Virus record (IMG/VR): IMGVR_UViG_3300038701_000484
Span: 1-38,063 of that record
Length of the DNA: 38,063 nucleotides
From: a virus
Strand: one strand, 5' to 3'
Of this stretch, positions 23,801 through 31,322 are shown piece after piece. The first letter of the stretch is position 1; each line of letters opens with the position of its first letter. Under the pieces are notes generated by a model, which worked only from the letters and a program-made list of their open reading frames with translations, did no database searches and was not told where the DNA came from. The position numbers and the translations under genes are program-made.

Positions 23801-25914
23801 TCATCAGTTGATATGTTTATACCTGAAGGAGAAATCCTCATATATACTCCTGTTGGTTCTATTATCTCTTCTCCTGTATCCTCTGTGGTGTTTCCTTCTA
23901 TGAAGTTAGACTCATTAGTCTTTATCTCTAACACAGAAGTCTTTACTCTAGACTGAGTCGCGCCATTAGAGTCAGACTTCACATATAATACATCGCCTTC
24001 CTTTACTTTATTTATGTTTTCACCTTCTAACTTAAACCAAAAAAAACCTGTTTTTTGATCTTGGAAGTATATATTACTATAAACAGTATCATAGCTTCCT
24101 TTACTTGGCTTGATTAAGAACCTGAAATATTTTGCCCAAGATGGTGGATTATGAGGGACTGTGGCCTTCACAAAATTTTTGTTAATAGATTTATCTGGCG
24201 TTACATAAACAGTGTTATTAGTATTAACCAAAGCTGTTGTAGACCTTTTGTATTCATCCTGATACTCCATAGCTAACTCAAAGTCTCTATCACTATGAAG
24301 ACTTTCATTACTTCCTTCCTCTAAAAGGAATACATCAATACCTGAGACTGAAAAATATTCATAAGCAAAATTACCTAAACTTTGAGGTGGATCTTGCGTA
24401 TCAAACTCTTCGTACTCAAAAGATGGTAGTTGTATTTTTATGACGCCATTATCAATACTTATTTGTGCAGATTGGCTTGATTCAGATACTCCTCTGTCAG
24501 ATATTTGCCAATTATTTTCGGTTAATATATTACATGTTATTATATCGGTTAAGGAATACCCTAACGAGCAGTCCTCTATATTAAGCTGTGACTGTATTGA
24601 GTCTTTGAAGTCTTGATCATTAAACAATCCCGATGGACTTAAGTAGTCTTTCTTCAGATTAAAAGCATAGTTAACATTAAAACTATTCTCAGGACCTTCG
24701 TAAGTGTCACCACTAAATTCAGAATGAGTGACATCAAAATTAATAAATAATGTTGTCCCTTTTTTTAATTCTTTATCGTTAAGATCTATGTTTATTGTTG
24801 AGTTTGGAATACTTCTACCATCAGATATACCATAACCTTGACCGACAGTAGAATCACTTTCAACCTCTTGAAAACCAGGGTCTTCAGAAACAACCTCGTA
24901 AGTAGTGTTTATGGTAGTATCAATATCGTACCCTTCCAATGTGTTTCCATAGAATAATCTATTACCCATTCGACATTGCGTTTTAGCCTTTCTAGGTACA
25001 TTATCAAATCGCCTTAGTAATTGATCTTGAGTAAGTGTTGTGTATATTTTCTTATTGTTAAACCTAATCGTTTGTTCTTCATTGTCTAAAAAGAATTTCT
25101 CTTTCTTGTAAAACCTTTCAATAACATTGACGATGTTTTGATCAGAAAGCTTAAAACATAAATCTATAGCAACAACATCTTTACTACCTGTGTTAAAAGT
25201 AACGTCTACAGCATTAAAGGCATTCTCCATTCCTGTCATTTGATAAGTAGCATAGTCAACCTTGAAGTTTGACGTTGAAAATGCGTACTTACTGAACTCA
25301 GAAAGAGAAGAATACTCTCCATCCTTATATCTATATCTGTAAGCAAAAGATATAAATTTATCTTTTATGTAGTTTTCGTCTAATGGTGTTTTAACTAAAT
25401 CTATGATTGGAGCCTTGCTAGGTGGAGCTACAATTACGTTTAGTTCATCAGCACTATTCCCTGAATAAGTTCTGTTAACGTTTATTCTTCTCGGAGGATT
25501 TAAGTTGTCATTAAAGAATAATAAATCATCTATAAGATCAACATCGTTTACTCTATAATCCTTGTCAAAACCTAAATCACCAACATAATGGTAGATTAGC
25601 GTATTATCTCTAAAGTTAAAAGAAGAAATAATATCGACATCTCTAGTCGGATCTGTCGTAAACCAATATAATGTTTCATTAGCCCCATCCTCGAATGAAC
25701 CTATAGTTTTAGCTTCGCTAGACAGTGGTTGGCCATCGAAACTTAAACTGACCACCTCAGTATTACCAAGTGTGTTCTTTGCCGACCCAGCCTCGCCTTG
25801 TGCGTCCTGTGTTATCTCTATGTTTAAGGCATCCTTATACTCGCCTTTAGGAAGTAATCTTTCGTCAAGGTCCTTGTTCATTCTAGAACCGATGAAATTC
25901 TTCTGTATCTCCAT
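20803..25914 (-). CDS. Tail nozzle/stabilisation protein (1703 aa)
   Basis: The N-terminus contains NKDLDERLLPKGEYKDALN followed by AKNTLGNTEV, a signature I know from stabilisation or nozzle proteins of crAss-like and other podoviruses (functional analogues of T7 gp12 and P22 gp10). Next come strand-rich repeats typical of beta-propellers (FRDNTLIYHYVG, DLLFFNDNLNPPRRINVNR). At 1703 residues it is long; the C-terminal half (about 1150-1700) is Ser/Asp/Gly-rich and beta-rich and could be an added receptor-binding or carbohydrate-binding region. It should close the tail tube and be fixed to the ring proteins encoded upstream. Confidence 0.75.
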   Translation of the reverse strand: MEIQKNFIGSRMNKDLDERLLPKGEYKDALNIEITQDAQGEAGSAKNTLGNTEVVSLSFDGQPLSSEAKTIGSFEDGANETLYWFTTDPTRDVDIISSFNFRDNTLIYHYVGDLGFDKDYRVNDVDLIDDLLFFNDNLNPPRRINVNRTYSGNSADELNVIVAPPSKAPIIDLVKTPLDENYIKDKFISFAYRYRYKDGEYSSLSEFSKYAFSTSNFKVDYATYQMTGMENAFNAVDVTFNTGSKDVVAIDLCFKLSDQNIVNVIERFYKKEKFFLDNEEQTIRFNNKKIYTTLTQDQLLRRFDNVPRKAKTQCRMGNRLFYGNTLEGYDIDTTINTTYEVVSEDPGFQEVESDSTVGQGYGISDGRSIPNSTINIDLNDKELKKGTTLFINFDVTHSEFSGDTYEGPENSFNVNYAFNLKKDYLSPSGLFNDQDFKDSIQSQLNIEDCSLGYSLTDIITCNILTENNWQISDRGVSESSQSAQISIDNGVIKIQLPSFEYEEFDTQDPPQSLGNFAYEYFSVSGIDVFLLEEGSNESLHSDRDFELAMEYQDEYKRSTTALVNTNNTVYVTPDKSINKNFVKATVPHNPPSWAKYFRFLIKPSKGSYDTVYSNIYFQDQKTGFFWFKLEGENINKVKEGDVLYVKSDSNGATQSRVKTSVLEIKTNESNFIEGNTTEDTGEEIIEPTGVYMRISPSGINISTDDNSFVTYGQVAARSDSFSVAPIFSFGLGLGLGANVLINSNSGAPGLTYPLFYNQDDGSGGVESVTYDVPAGSRIRIYFRDTRGGRGSGCGSRNYVFDKDFISTQDYNSFQDWFRGDNIDISEPSNNPQVESSDDSKPTANFIEAEGTDIPSYSASVTNVQFIEIDGLPYLAFKSGNKKCNGRRGKIYVIIEVQRAGGLVSFETEPQEVDGETFFEGSQSFEIVDGNHTGNIQNQTNNQPAIIDLDFFDCYTFGNGVESVKIYDSMVQPSLQLGERVSAVSQEEYKEIRRNTNISYSGIYNIETNLNKLNEFNLGLANFKVLEQLYGDLNVLHPYQTDILAIQEDKVSYVLTGKNLLTDAVGGSTISSVPEVLGTQVARSEEFGISHNSESFDSYGPFKFFSDAKRNSIVSLIGNSRGSDQMEVISNNGMRTWFRDLFKNSFNTEKLGSYNPFSQVYTLSSNENVLPVMVNDISCGRTVSQIASNETIQYNIQFSDISGEASIDYDFSSGSADLEVIYNNEVVINQNISGQGSVVFDKDSINISEALVKVVPSNATYSITFNCVDEVPLTVIKAILNSSSSSGQTITSSYTWTDNGYQSPEYLSDLGLEQDGVSLYTLTEGSESQGFIPKDGALIKMKSEKTSLNTFDNSNASFKYLVSDVLYTEEELLSVSFNEVSDLDVSDGLVEGEFIYNNPDDKKYLYIIWDYKIPSIGCNESLSATGSDGVYELDLSLGLDTGPVTVEFDSFNVPDRFQIEYDGQIVADSLFVGDNISNTSRGEILQASVLDRLVFDGETFVNNGTVSVDFGNNDIAIDDGTELRSSGSGTGQIGVVADFPTPSSLASNGNVKLTFNKTKTIPQTAKIIVTGVSSSTGWNLVNVDCPSSEAELQFFDDELWTVLEDGDLRPLPVGQSRVIVFRVTSLASAPEAEGYYLYVGSLSAFNNEFGSEVNLLSPSLYSSDTFEGLTTQFRQIYSNDTSATVDTSTIASIESSNYNFVYNV

Positions 25915-25916
25915 AA

Positions 25917-26834
25917 CTACTTAATATGTTTATCTCTCCCTCTTAAAGGCATCAGTAATGCTCTAGGGTCTAGATTCGTCATTCTTATCTTGGCGTTATT
26001 AAGTAATGCTCTTCTTTTGTTTTTAAACCGCCTAACAATATACTCAGGGGTGTCTCTTTTTGTGGAAAGCACTGCATAAAGAATGTAATTATATAAGTAC
26101 TCTTCAAACAACTTATTAACAACAATACTGTCATCATCTCCTTTCTCCATTCCGTCAGAGACATACTCTAAAATAACATCCTCACCAGCCATTGTAGAGT
26201 CTAGATTAATAACACCATCTCTTTTGTTTATTTTAAAAGTAGGGTTTGCGTTCGCTGTAGATGTGTTTAATCCAAATCGGTGACCTACAGGGTAATTGAA
26301 GTACCAATTACTGTCTACATAGTAGCCATAATTACCATGCTGTTGTCCGTCACCTAAATACTTTGTTTTTTGAACCCCATCAAAACGATCGTGATCAAAA
26401 AGAGATGTACCTGTTAGTACATTACCCTCAGCGTCAAACAAAACATTACACTTATTATCCTGCAAGTACCCAGTAGCGAAGTTAGTGTCTTCATTCTCTA
26501 CCATAGGCCTTAGCTCGTTATTCTTATATAAAGATATTCTAACGAAGCTAACAAAGTCAGGAGGTAGGATAACAGATAAGTTATCACAAACAGACAACTC
26601 TATAATCTTGGTCTCCTTCATTGCGTCATAGTTTAGTTCTTGAATACCTCTTTTTGCATGAAAAAGTACCTTGAATCTATCTATCTTATTTATCAACTCA
26701 TCCTCTCCAACATACATTAACATGAAATTATTAACCACATCGTGAAGACTAACATACTGATAACTACCTAAGTTTTTATCTTCTGGTAAAGTCTCTGAGT
26801 TTGTATAATATTGATAATCAGTTAAATATGCCAT
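25917..26834 (-). CDS. Head-tail connector (ring/adaptor) protein, 305 aa
   Basis: Features include a helical N-terminal part (SLHDVVNNFMLMYVGEDELI, KVLFHAKRGIQELNYD), a strand segment (ELSVCDNLSVILPPDFVSFV) with the PPDFV turn common in such proteins, a variable middle, and a C-terminal arginine-rich helix (VRRFKNKRRALLNNAKIRMT). This is the usual plan of ring/adaptor proteins between portal and nozzle in crAss-like phages. It shares one base with the gene before it and lies 2 bases before the nozzle gene. Confidence 0.65.
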   Translation of the reverse strand: MAYLTDYQYYTNSETLPEDKNLGSYQYVSLHDVVNNFMLMYVGEDELINKIDRFKVLFHAKRGIQELNYDAMKETKIIELSVCDNLSVILPPDFVSFVRISLYKNNELRPMVENEDTNFATGYLQDNKCNVLFDAEGNVLTGTSLFDHDRFDGVQKTKYLGDGQQHGNYGYYVDSNWYFNYPVGHRFGLNTSTANANPTFKINKRDGVINLDSTMAGEDVILEYVSDGMEKGDDDSIVVNKLFEEYLYNYILYAVLSTKRDTPEYIVRRFKNKRRALLNNAKIRMTNLDPRALLMPLRGRDKHIK

Positions 26835-27526
26835 TATTGTTCTTGTTGAAATTCTTTATTCTCTTCATTGTTTCCGAAACTAAACACGTCGGCCTCTCTT
26901 ATAGATAATCCTGCATACTGACATATTTTAGCTATAATAGTAGGCTCAAAACTTTTAGGCAACTCAAAATCTTGGTAATCAGGTGATGATTGATCAAACA
27001 TTGGCTCTCCTTGCGATAATTCTATGAATGTCCATTTCGGATCCTTAGGGTGTCTTATATAGTGACACGATAAACCACTAGTAATAGTTTCTGGATAAAC
27101 GCTCACCTTACTCCCTGTTAATGTATATGCTGGGTATTTTGTTGTAGGAGACGTGAGATTAGATGACAGTAACTTTAGTATCTTAGAGTTAGTTACTTTC
27201 TCTACCTCTATGCCATTATACCTGACCTCATCTAAAAGATATACGTCTGATGGTTTTGAGAACTCATTATCCGATATATTCTCAAGATTGGCGACCTCAG
27301 AAAAAATCTCTAAAACCTCTTTTATTCTTTGAGACATATCCGAATAATCTGTATTCGCAACTTTCGAGTTGGTCTTATTTATAAACCTATTATGCTTATA
27401 AAAAAAATCCTCCATAGCATCCAACTGAGCTTGCTTAGCAAAAAGGTTGAAATCCATTACAGGTAAATAACCGTAATTGTTTTTATTAAGTATAGATAAG
27501 GTTGTATTCCTGACGCTATTAATCAT
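26834..27526 (-). CDS. Head-tail connector (ring/adaptor) protein, 230 aa
   Basis: The N-terminus NKNNYGYLPVMDFNLFAKQA and the following helix with DFFYKH match the start of a ring protein that in crAss-like phages precedes a second ring protein and the nozzle. The middle has RYNGIEVEKVTNSKILKLLS and a PAYTLTGSKVSVYPETI strand pair; the end is helical and Gln/Glu-rich. It probably sits on the portal ring. The call rests on pattern and gene order, not on a search. Confidence 0.62.
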   Translation of the reverse strand: MINSVRNTTLSILNKNNYGYLPVMDFNLFAKQAQLDAMEDFFYKHNRFINKTNSKVANTDYSDMSQRIKEVLEIFSEVANLENISDNEFSKPSDVYLLDEVRYNGIEVEKVTNSKILKLLSSNLTSPTTKYPAYTLTGSKVSVYPETITSGLSCHYIRHPKDPKWTFIELSQGEPMFDQSSPDYQDFELPKSFEPTIIAKICQYAGLSIREADVFSFGNNEENKEFQQEQ

Positions 27527-27529
27527 GAT

Positions 27530-27778
27530 TTATTTTTTAAATTTCCTAACTACACCGCGAAGAGAATCTCTTTTTTTGGTTTGTCTATAAAGTCTATTTT
27601 GTAGATTTTTTCTGGTATCACTAGGACTCCCTATGATTTTTTTATTGAAATGCCCCTTAGGTTCTGAGTCTAATCGTTTTATATCCTGTCTAGTTTTCAG
27701 GACAGCAGCACCAGCTTTTCTAGCTAAAGCTTTAGTATTTTTTTTGTTTGATTTTTTCTTTTTCTTATCACTATACAT
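27530..27778 (-). CDS. Small very basic protein (82 aa)
   Basis: The product MYSDKKKKKSNKKNTKALAR continues with many Lys and Arg to the end (RGVVRKFKK) and contains almost no acidic patches. It might bind DNA or RNA, or be a minor head protein; I recognise no family. The frame is open to an ATG at 27823, but that start lies inside a terminator hairpin and upstream of a promoter. ATG 27778, about 17 bases after the TATCTTTGC element, is therefore the better start. Confidence 0.6.
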   Translation of the reverse strand: MYSDKKKKKSNKKNTKALARKAGAAVLKTRQDIKRLDSEPKGHFNKKIIGSPSDTRKNLQNRLYRQTKKRDSLRGVVRKFKK

Positions 27779-27794
27779 ACTAGCTATTTTAAAT

Positions 27795-27823
27795 GCAAAG
27801 ATACAAAAAAAAAGTAGTCTCAA
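27795..27823 (-). promoter_or_regulatory. Bacteroidota-type promoter overlapping a terminator
   Basis: The - strand has TTG at 27823-27821, a 17-base spacer and TATCTTTGC at 27803-27795, matching the TTG-N17-23-TAnnTTTG pattern of Bacteroidota sigma-A promoters. The -33 element is in the terminator loop and the spacer contains its right arm and T-run. It should drive the 82-aa basic protein and probably the connector genes. Confidence 0.72.
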
Positions 27824-27845
27824 TAAATGAATATCAAGACTACTT
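27805..27845 (-). terminator. Hairpin terminator after the 241-aa gene
   Basis: AAGTAGTCT (27845-27837 on the - strand) pairs perfectly with AGACTACTT (27820-27812) around a 16-base loop, followed by a run of nine T. It lies 30 bases after the 241-aa gene's stop and should reduce transcription from the capsid genes into the connector genes. Confidence 0.75.
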
Positions 27846-27875
27846 CTTAAAATAAACCTCCTTTTTTTTATATGA

Positions 27876-28601
27876 TTAATCTAACTTCTCCACTAACTCT
27901 TCGTAGATTGGAACACCTTCATCTGACTTGAAGAAAGAGTGAAGTGCTTCTATTGGTGTTTGACCAAAAGGCACAACAATCAATCTTTTCTTATTATTTT
28001 TCAAATTAAAAAACACCTCTTTTTTCTCGTTTCTTAAACTCAAGTACTTCTCTTCAAGCATCTTAGCTATGTTGTTCTTCACAGATATGTCAGAACTATC
28101 AGCACTAGATAAGAAATCCTCAGGGTTGTTTTTAGCGTATATTCTTACGTCTCTTTTCAATTCCGCTGTACTCATAGAGTCAACATTTACACCTAAAATG
28201 ATACGGCCAATAGACTCAAGCTTATCTATATCTAATTCTTTAGCTAAACTTAATGCTTCAAACTCTAAATCTAACACCTCTACTTCTTTCTGTGCATCCT
28301 TCTCATTGTCAACCTCCTCAAACACAATTCCGTTGTCAGGGTGTTTGTCTAGGAAATCTTGAAGAATGATGTTTTCCTGCTCAACGCGAAGCATTCCATC
28401 TCTAAATATTACAGGCTCTACAACTGCGTGCTCATCCTGCTCGTCAACAAATGGACTTTTTTGGTTAGGAGCGTACCTTAACTCTCTCCTTGATTTACCG
28501 TCGAAAAACAACAACGGCTTACGTCTCGTGTGTCGAGAACATAAAATTAACATTACAGGACTTTTCCCGTTTTTTAACCTGTAAACTCTGTCTTTACTCA
28601 T
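27876..28601 (-). CDS. Hypothetical protein downstream of the major capsid gene (241 aa)
   Basis: The N-terminal half is compact and strand-rich with a basic start (RVYRLKNGKSPVMLILCSRH, FDGKSRRELRYAP); the middle is acidic and helical (EKDAQKEVEVLDLEFEALSL); the end is again mixed. No catalytic motif is seen. A hairpin separates it from the capsid gene, and a terminator follows it. In related phages this slot often holds an auxiliary head or virion-associated protein, but that is inference only. Confidence 0.5.
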   Translation of the reverse strand: MSKDRVYRLKNGKSPVMLILCSRHTRRKPLLFFDGKSRRELRYAPNQKSPFVDEQDEHAVVEPVIFRDGMLRVEQENIILQDFLDKHPDNGIVFEEVDNEKDAQKEVEVLDLEFEALSLAKELDIDKLESIGRIILGVNVDSMSTAELKRDVRIYAKNNPEDFLSSADSSDISVKNNIAKMLEEKYLSLRNEKKEVFFNLKNNKKRLIVVPFGQTPIEALHSFFKSDEGVPIYEELVEKLD

Positions 28602-28628
28602 TTTGATTTAATTTAAAATTGTTAGATA

Positions 28629-28654
28629 GAAGGCCGAGAACCAACTCGACCTTC
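28629..28654 (-). other. RNA hairpin after the major capsid gene
   Basis: In the - strand transcript GAAGGUCGAG and CUCGGCCUUC form a 10-bp stem (one U-G wobble) with a 6-base loop; on the + strand the same position would be a C-A mismatch. No U-run follows directly, so it may be a weak terminator, an mRNA 3' end stabiliser or a processing site between the capsid gene and the next gene. Confidence 0.6.
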
Positions 28655-28667
28655 CTATTTTTAACTA

Positions 28668-30041
28668 CTATCCTTTTACAAGGAAGAAGTTGTTAGCACC
28701 TAAAGTACAAAGAGCTCTTTCTGATAAGAAATTAACTCTCATTGCATCGATGTCGTTCGTTGGAGCACCAGCTTGACCACCAGTAATCCAAGTTTGCATC
28801 TTACGATCTATAGCCTCAGACGCTCTGTATCGAACGTGTAAGTGAGGTCTACGTGCATTTTTACCTAACACTTGATCGTAAACAGTTGTTGAACCTGCTG
28901 GCATAATAATACCACTGATTTTATCTCCTGTAATTCCACCTCGCATTGTAGCGTGGTTAAAGTACTTAAGGTCAGACTTGTAGAAGTCATATCCTCTACG
29001 GAATCCATCAAATCCAAGATTTAACGCCATATCAATGTCGTTATCAAAAAGACCAAACGAAGCCGCTGGAGGGTTACTAACGCCAGCTAACATGTCGTCG
29101 ATATCAAAACCAAACTCACGGTTGTTGAATATGACGTTCTCTTCGATAGCACCTTCTTTGTCTAATGCCTGAACAATAGTATCGAATTCAGCTAATGTAG
29201 ATGGATTACCACCTGACCAAACATTACCTCTATTCTCTACAGAGTAGAATAAACCATCTGAACCATCTGCTACGTTTGAGTTTGTAGTATTTTCCATAGG
29301 AACAGCCTCTAATAGAGATGTCTCTAAGTAGTCCTCAAAACGTAAACGAGTTTCGTGCTCTGATTTAAGAAACCATAAGAACCCATCGGCTCCATTCTCA
29401 GTTGTAACGTTAACCCATCCAATCTGAGCCATATCAGAACCATTCACCTCGTAGTTATCTTTTAAAATAAGAGGTTTGTTCTCTAAAATGTTACTTTCAG
29501 CCTCTAAAGACTCTTCCATTCCGCTAGCACCTTTACCAAACTCTGAACCATAAACAAAAACTGTTAATTGGTCTGTAGCCGCAAATGTTTGACCTCCACT
29601 CTCATAATAAGCTACGTCAAACGTACCAGCAGTATAATCTACAGCTGTAACTATAGCACGGTTAGCTAAAGACCCACCTGTAACAGATAAGTGTACGGTT
29701 TGATTTTTACGAATTGCAAGCTTAGTTAAGCCTGAGTCGTTAACTGTAATTGTTGCGGTAGCATCTGTAGCAGCACCGTCTGATGCACAATCTACATACT
29801 TGATATGTAAACGCCCTTGCTCTACCCACTTGATAAGGTCAGAAGTGAAAGGCATCTCTGCACCTACCATTCTTAAGAATGATGCTACAGTACGATCTCC
29901 ATACTTCTCGAATTCTTCCTCTTTAACGTCTGGTAAGTACTGATCTAAGAAATTAAAATCAGTCAAATAATTTGACGCTAATACTTGTTGTTTTGGTGTT
30001 GGCTGTAAATCGAAGCCAACAGTTGATAATGAACCTGCCAT
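28668..30041 (-). CDS. Major capsid protein (457 aa)
   Basis: Size, order (portal, scaffold, this gene) and sequence style indicate an HK97-fold capsid protein of the crAss-like type. The N-terminus TPKQQVLASNYLTDFNFLDQ is followed by RMVGAEMPFTSDLIKWVEQG, the link into the fold. A strand-rich insertion lies at about 85-175 (KLAIRKNQTVHLSV, TDQLTVFVYGSEFGKG). The core follows (SEHETRLRFEDYLETSLLEA, NREFGFDIDDMLAG) and the C-terminus is hydrophobic (ERALCTLGANNFFLVKG). It starts 3 bases after the scaffold gene's stop, so it shares its mRNA. Confidence 0.78.
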   Translation of the reverse strand: MAGSLSTVGFDLQPTPKQQVLASNYLTDFNFLDQYLPDVKEEEFEKYGDRTVASFLRMVGAEMPFTSDLIKWVEQGRLHIKYVDCASDGAATDATATITVNDSGLTKLAIRKNQTVHLSVTGGSLANRAIVTAVDYTAGTFDVAYYESGGQTFAATDQLTVFVYGSEFGKGASGMEESLEAESNILENKPLILKDNYEVNGSDMAQIGWVNVTTENGADGFLWFLKSEHETRLRFEDYLETSLLEAVPMENTTNSNVADGSDGLFYSVENRGNVWSGGNPSTLAEFDTIVQALDKEGAIEENVIFNNREFGFDIDDMLAGVSNPPAASFGLFDNDIDMALNLGFDGFRRGYDFYKSDLKYFNHATMRGGITGDKISGIIMPAGSTTVYDQVLGKNARRPHLHVRYRASEAIDRKMQTWITGGQAGAPTNDIDAMRVNFLSERALCTLGANNFFLVKG

Positions 30042-30044
30042 TTT

Positions 30045-31280
30045 TTACTTTTTTCTTTTAGTTATTTTTAATCCGTTTCCTCTTTTTCCAGAGTTCCAAG
30101 ATGTTTTATTAGAACTTACTGCTTGGACTTTAACGCCGCCAGTGTTGTTCTTTTTAGGAGTAGAACGAACGTCAAGATCTAAGTTTTTTGTTTTTTTAGA
30201 ATCATTCTCTACAGCCATAGCCATACCTTGTTCTATAAAATACTTAGCTACCTTATCAGGATTCATAGCCATAAACATAGCTTTGTGATATCCTTTAGGG
30301 TCACTAATCATACCATTATCATCCAAATACTTATTGATGAAATTAGATATGTCTGATTGCTTAGTCTTAACAGATTCAACATCTTTAGGTTTATAAACCA
30401 CTTCTTTGTCATTGAAATCAAACTTGAAACCTTCAAATTTTTCATTAAACAATTCATTAGTTTTTTCCTCAAAATACTGAGATCTTTTAATGTTCTGTTC
30501 CTCTAAACTCTTAGAGTTCTGTATATATTCCTTGTAAGCATTGAAAGACTCCTTCTCTTCTTCAGGAACTAAAGACGCTGCCGACTCGACAGGTGCTTTG
30601 TACTGCTCCTTCTGTTGATTAAAAAACTTTCTAGCTTTAGCAAGCTCTCTTTTTTTGGCTATTCTTTTCTTTTTTATTTCAGAATCATCATCTAAAGACT
30701 CATCATAACCAAAATTATCCTCTATCAGGAACTGAATATCTTCATCCCCTAAATCGTTTTCAGTTGAAGAGTAGTATTGTTTGAGTAACATCTCATCGCT
30801 CATAGAATCAAAATCCTGGTTAAGCTTCATGTAATCATCAAGACCTCTTCCTGTTTCTTTTTTATACTTAAGAAAAGCACTTACATCACTAGGTAACTCC
30901 TCAGACTCCTTCTCCTCTTTAGTAAGTAATTCGTTTAATGAACTAACCTTTTTCCCGTAATTACTCTCCACAAACTCTAACACATCATCTTCGGTTAATT
31001 CCTTAGATTGTATTTTGTCTGCTCCTTTATCCTCTTCCTTAGTTTCGTCTTCAGTTATTTCCTCCGACTTCTCTATACTATCTTCTTCTTTATCTTTATT
31101 TAAACCTTGTTCTTCAGGAACATCGTCGTCTTCTTTTTTGTCAACATTCCTGAGGTCTACTCTAACTATGCCGTCATCATTGTCTTCTACGCCATTTTCT
31201 TTTTTTGCCGCGTCTATAGCCTCTTGTTCTTTTTGCTGAATAGACTTTTCCTCTATTGATTCAACTTTCTCTACTTTCAT
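30045..31280 (-). CDS. Scaffold protein of the procapsid (411 aa)
   Basis: It is strongly acidic and probably disordered or helical in the first 200 residues (KKEDDDVPEEQGLNKDKEED and similar). It then has long charged helices (KKKRIAKKRELAKARKFFNQ) and ends with a short basic tail (SGKRGNGLKITKRKK). This composition, plus its position directly before the capsid gene, is typical of scaffolds, where the basic C-terminus contacts the capsid inner face. No protease motif is recognised. A TAAATTTGC element lies 16 bases upstream of the ATG. Confidence 0.72.
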   Translation of the reverse strand: MKVEKVESIEEKSIQQKEQEAIDAAKKENGVEDNDDGIVRVDLRNVDKKEDDDVPEEQGLNKDKEEDSIEKSEEITEDETKEEDKGADKIQSKELTEDDVLEFVESNYGKKVSSLNELLTKEEKESEELPSDVSAFLKYKKETGRGLDDYMKLNQDFDSMSDEMLLKQYYSSTENDLGDEDIQFLIEDNFGYDESLDDDSEIKKKRIAKKRELAKARKFFNQQKEQYKAPVESAASLVPEEEKESFNAYKEYIQNSKSLEEQNIKRSQYFEEKTNELFNEKFEGFKFDFNDKEVVYKPKDVESVKTKQSDISNFINKYLDDNGMISDPKGYHKAMFMAMNPDKVAKYFIEQGMAMAVENDSKKTKNLDLDVRSTPKKNNTGGVKVQAVSSNKTSWNSGKRGNGLKITKRKK

Positions 31281-31295
31281 TTGATTTGATTTTAT

Positions 31296-31304
31296 GCAAA
31301 TTTA
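31296..31304 (-). promoter_or_regulatory. Bacteroidota-type -7 promoter element for scaffold and capsid
   Basis: The - strand reads TAAATTTGC, a match to TAnnTTTG, inside the 42-base AT-rich gap between portal and scaffold genes. A TTG at the ideal spacing is not present. An extra promoter here would raise scaffold and capsid output. Confidence 0.5.
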
Positions 31305-31322
31305 ACTATTATATTTTATATT

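Noticed and set aside
27530-27823. 97-aa reading of the basic protein with a hydrophobic N-terminus resembling a signal peptide
   Set aside because: The extra residues are encoded by terminator and promoter DNA; the ATG at 27778 follows the promoter at normal distance.
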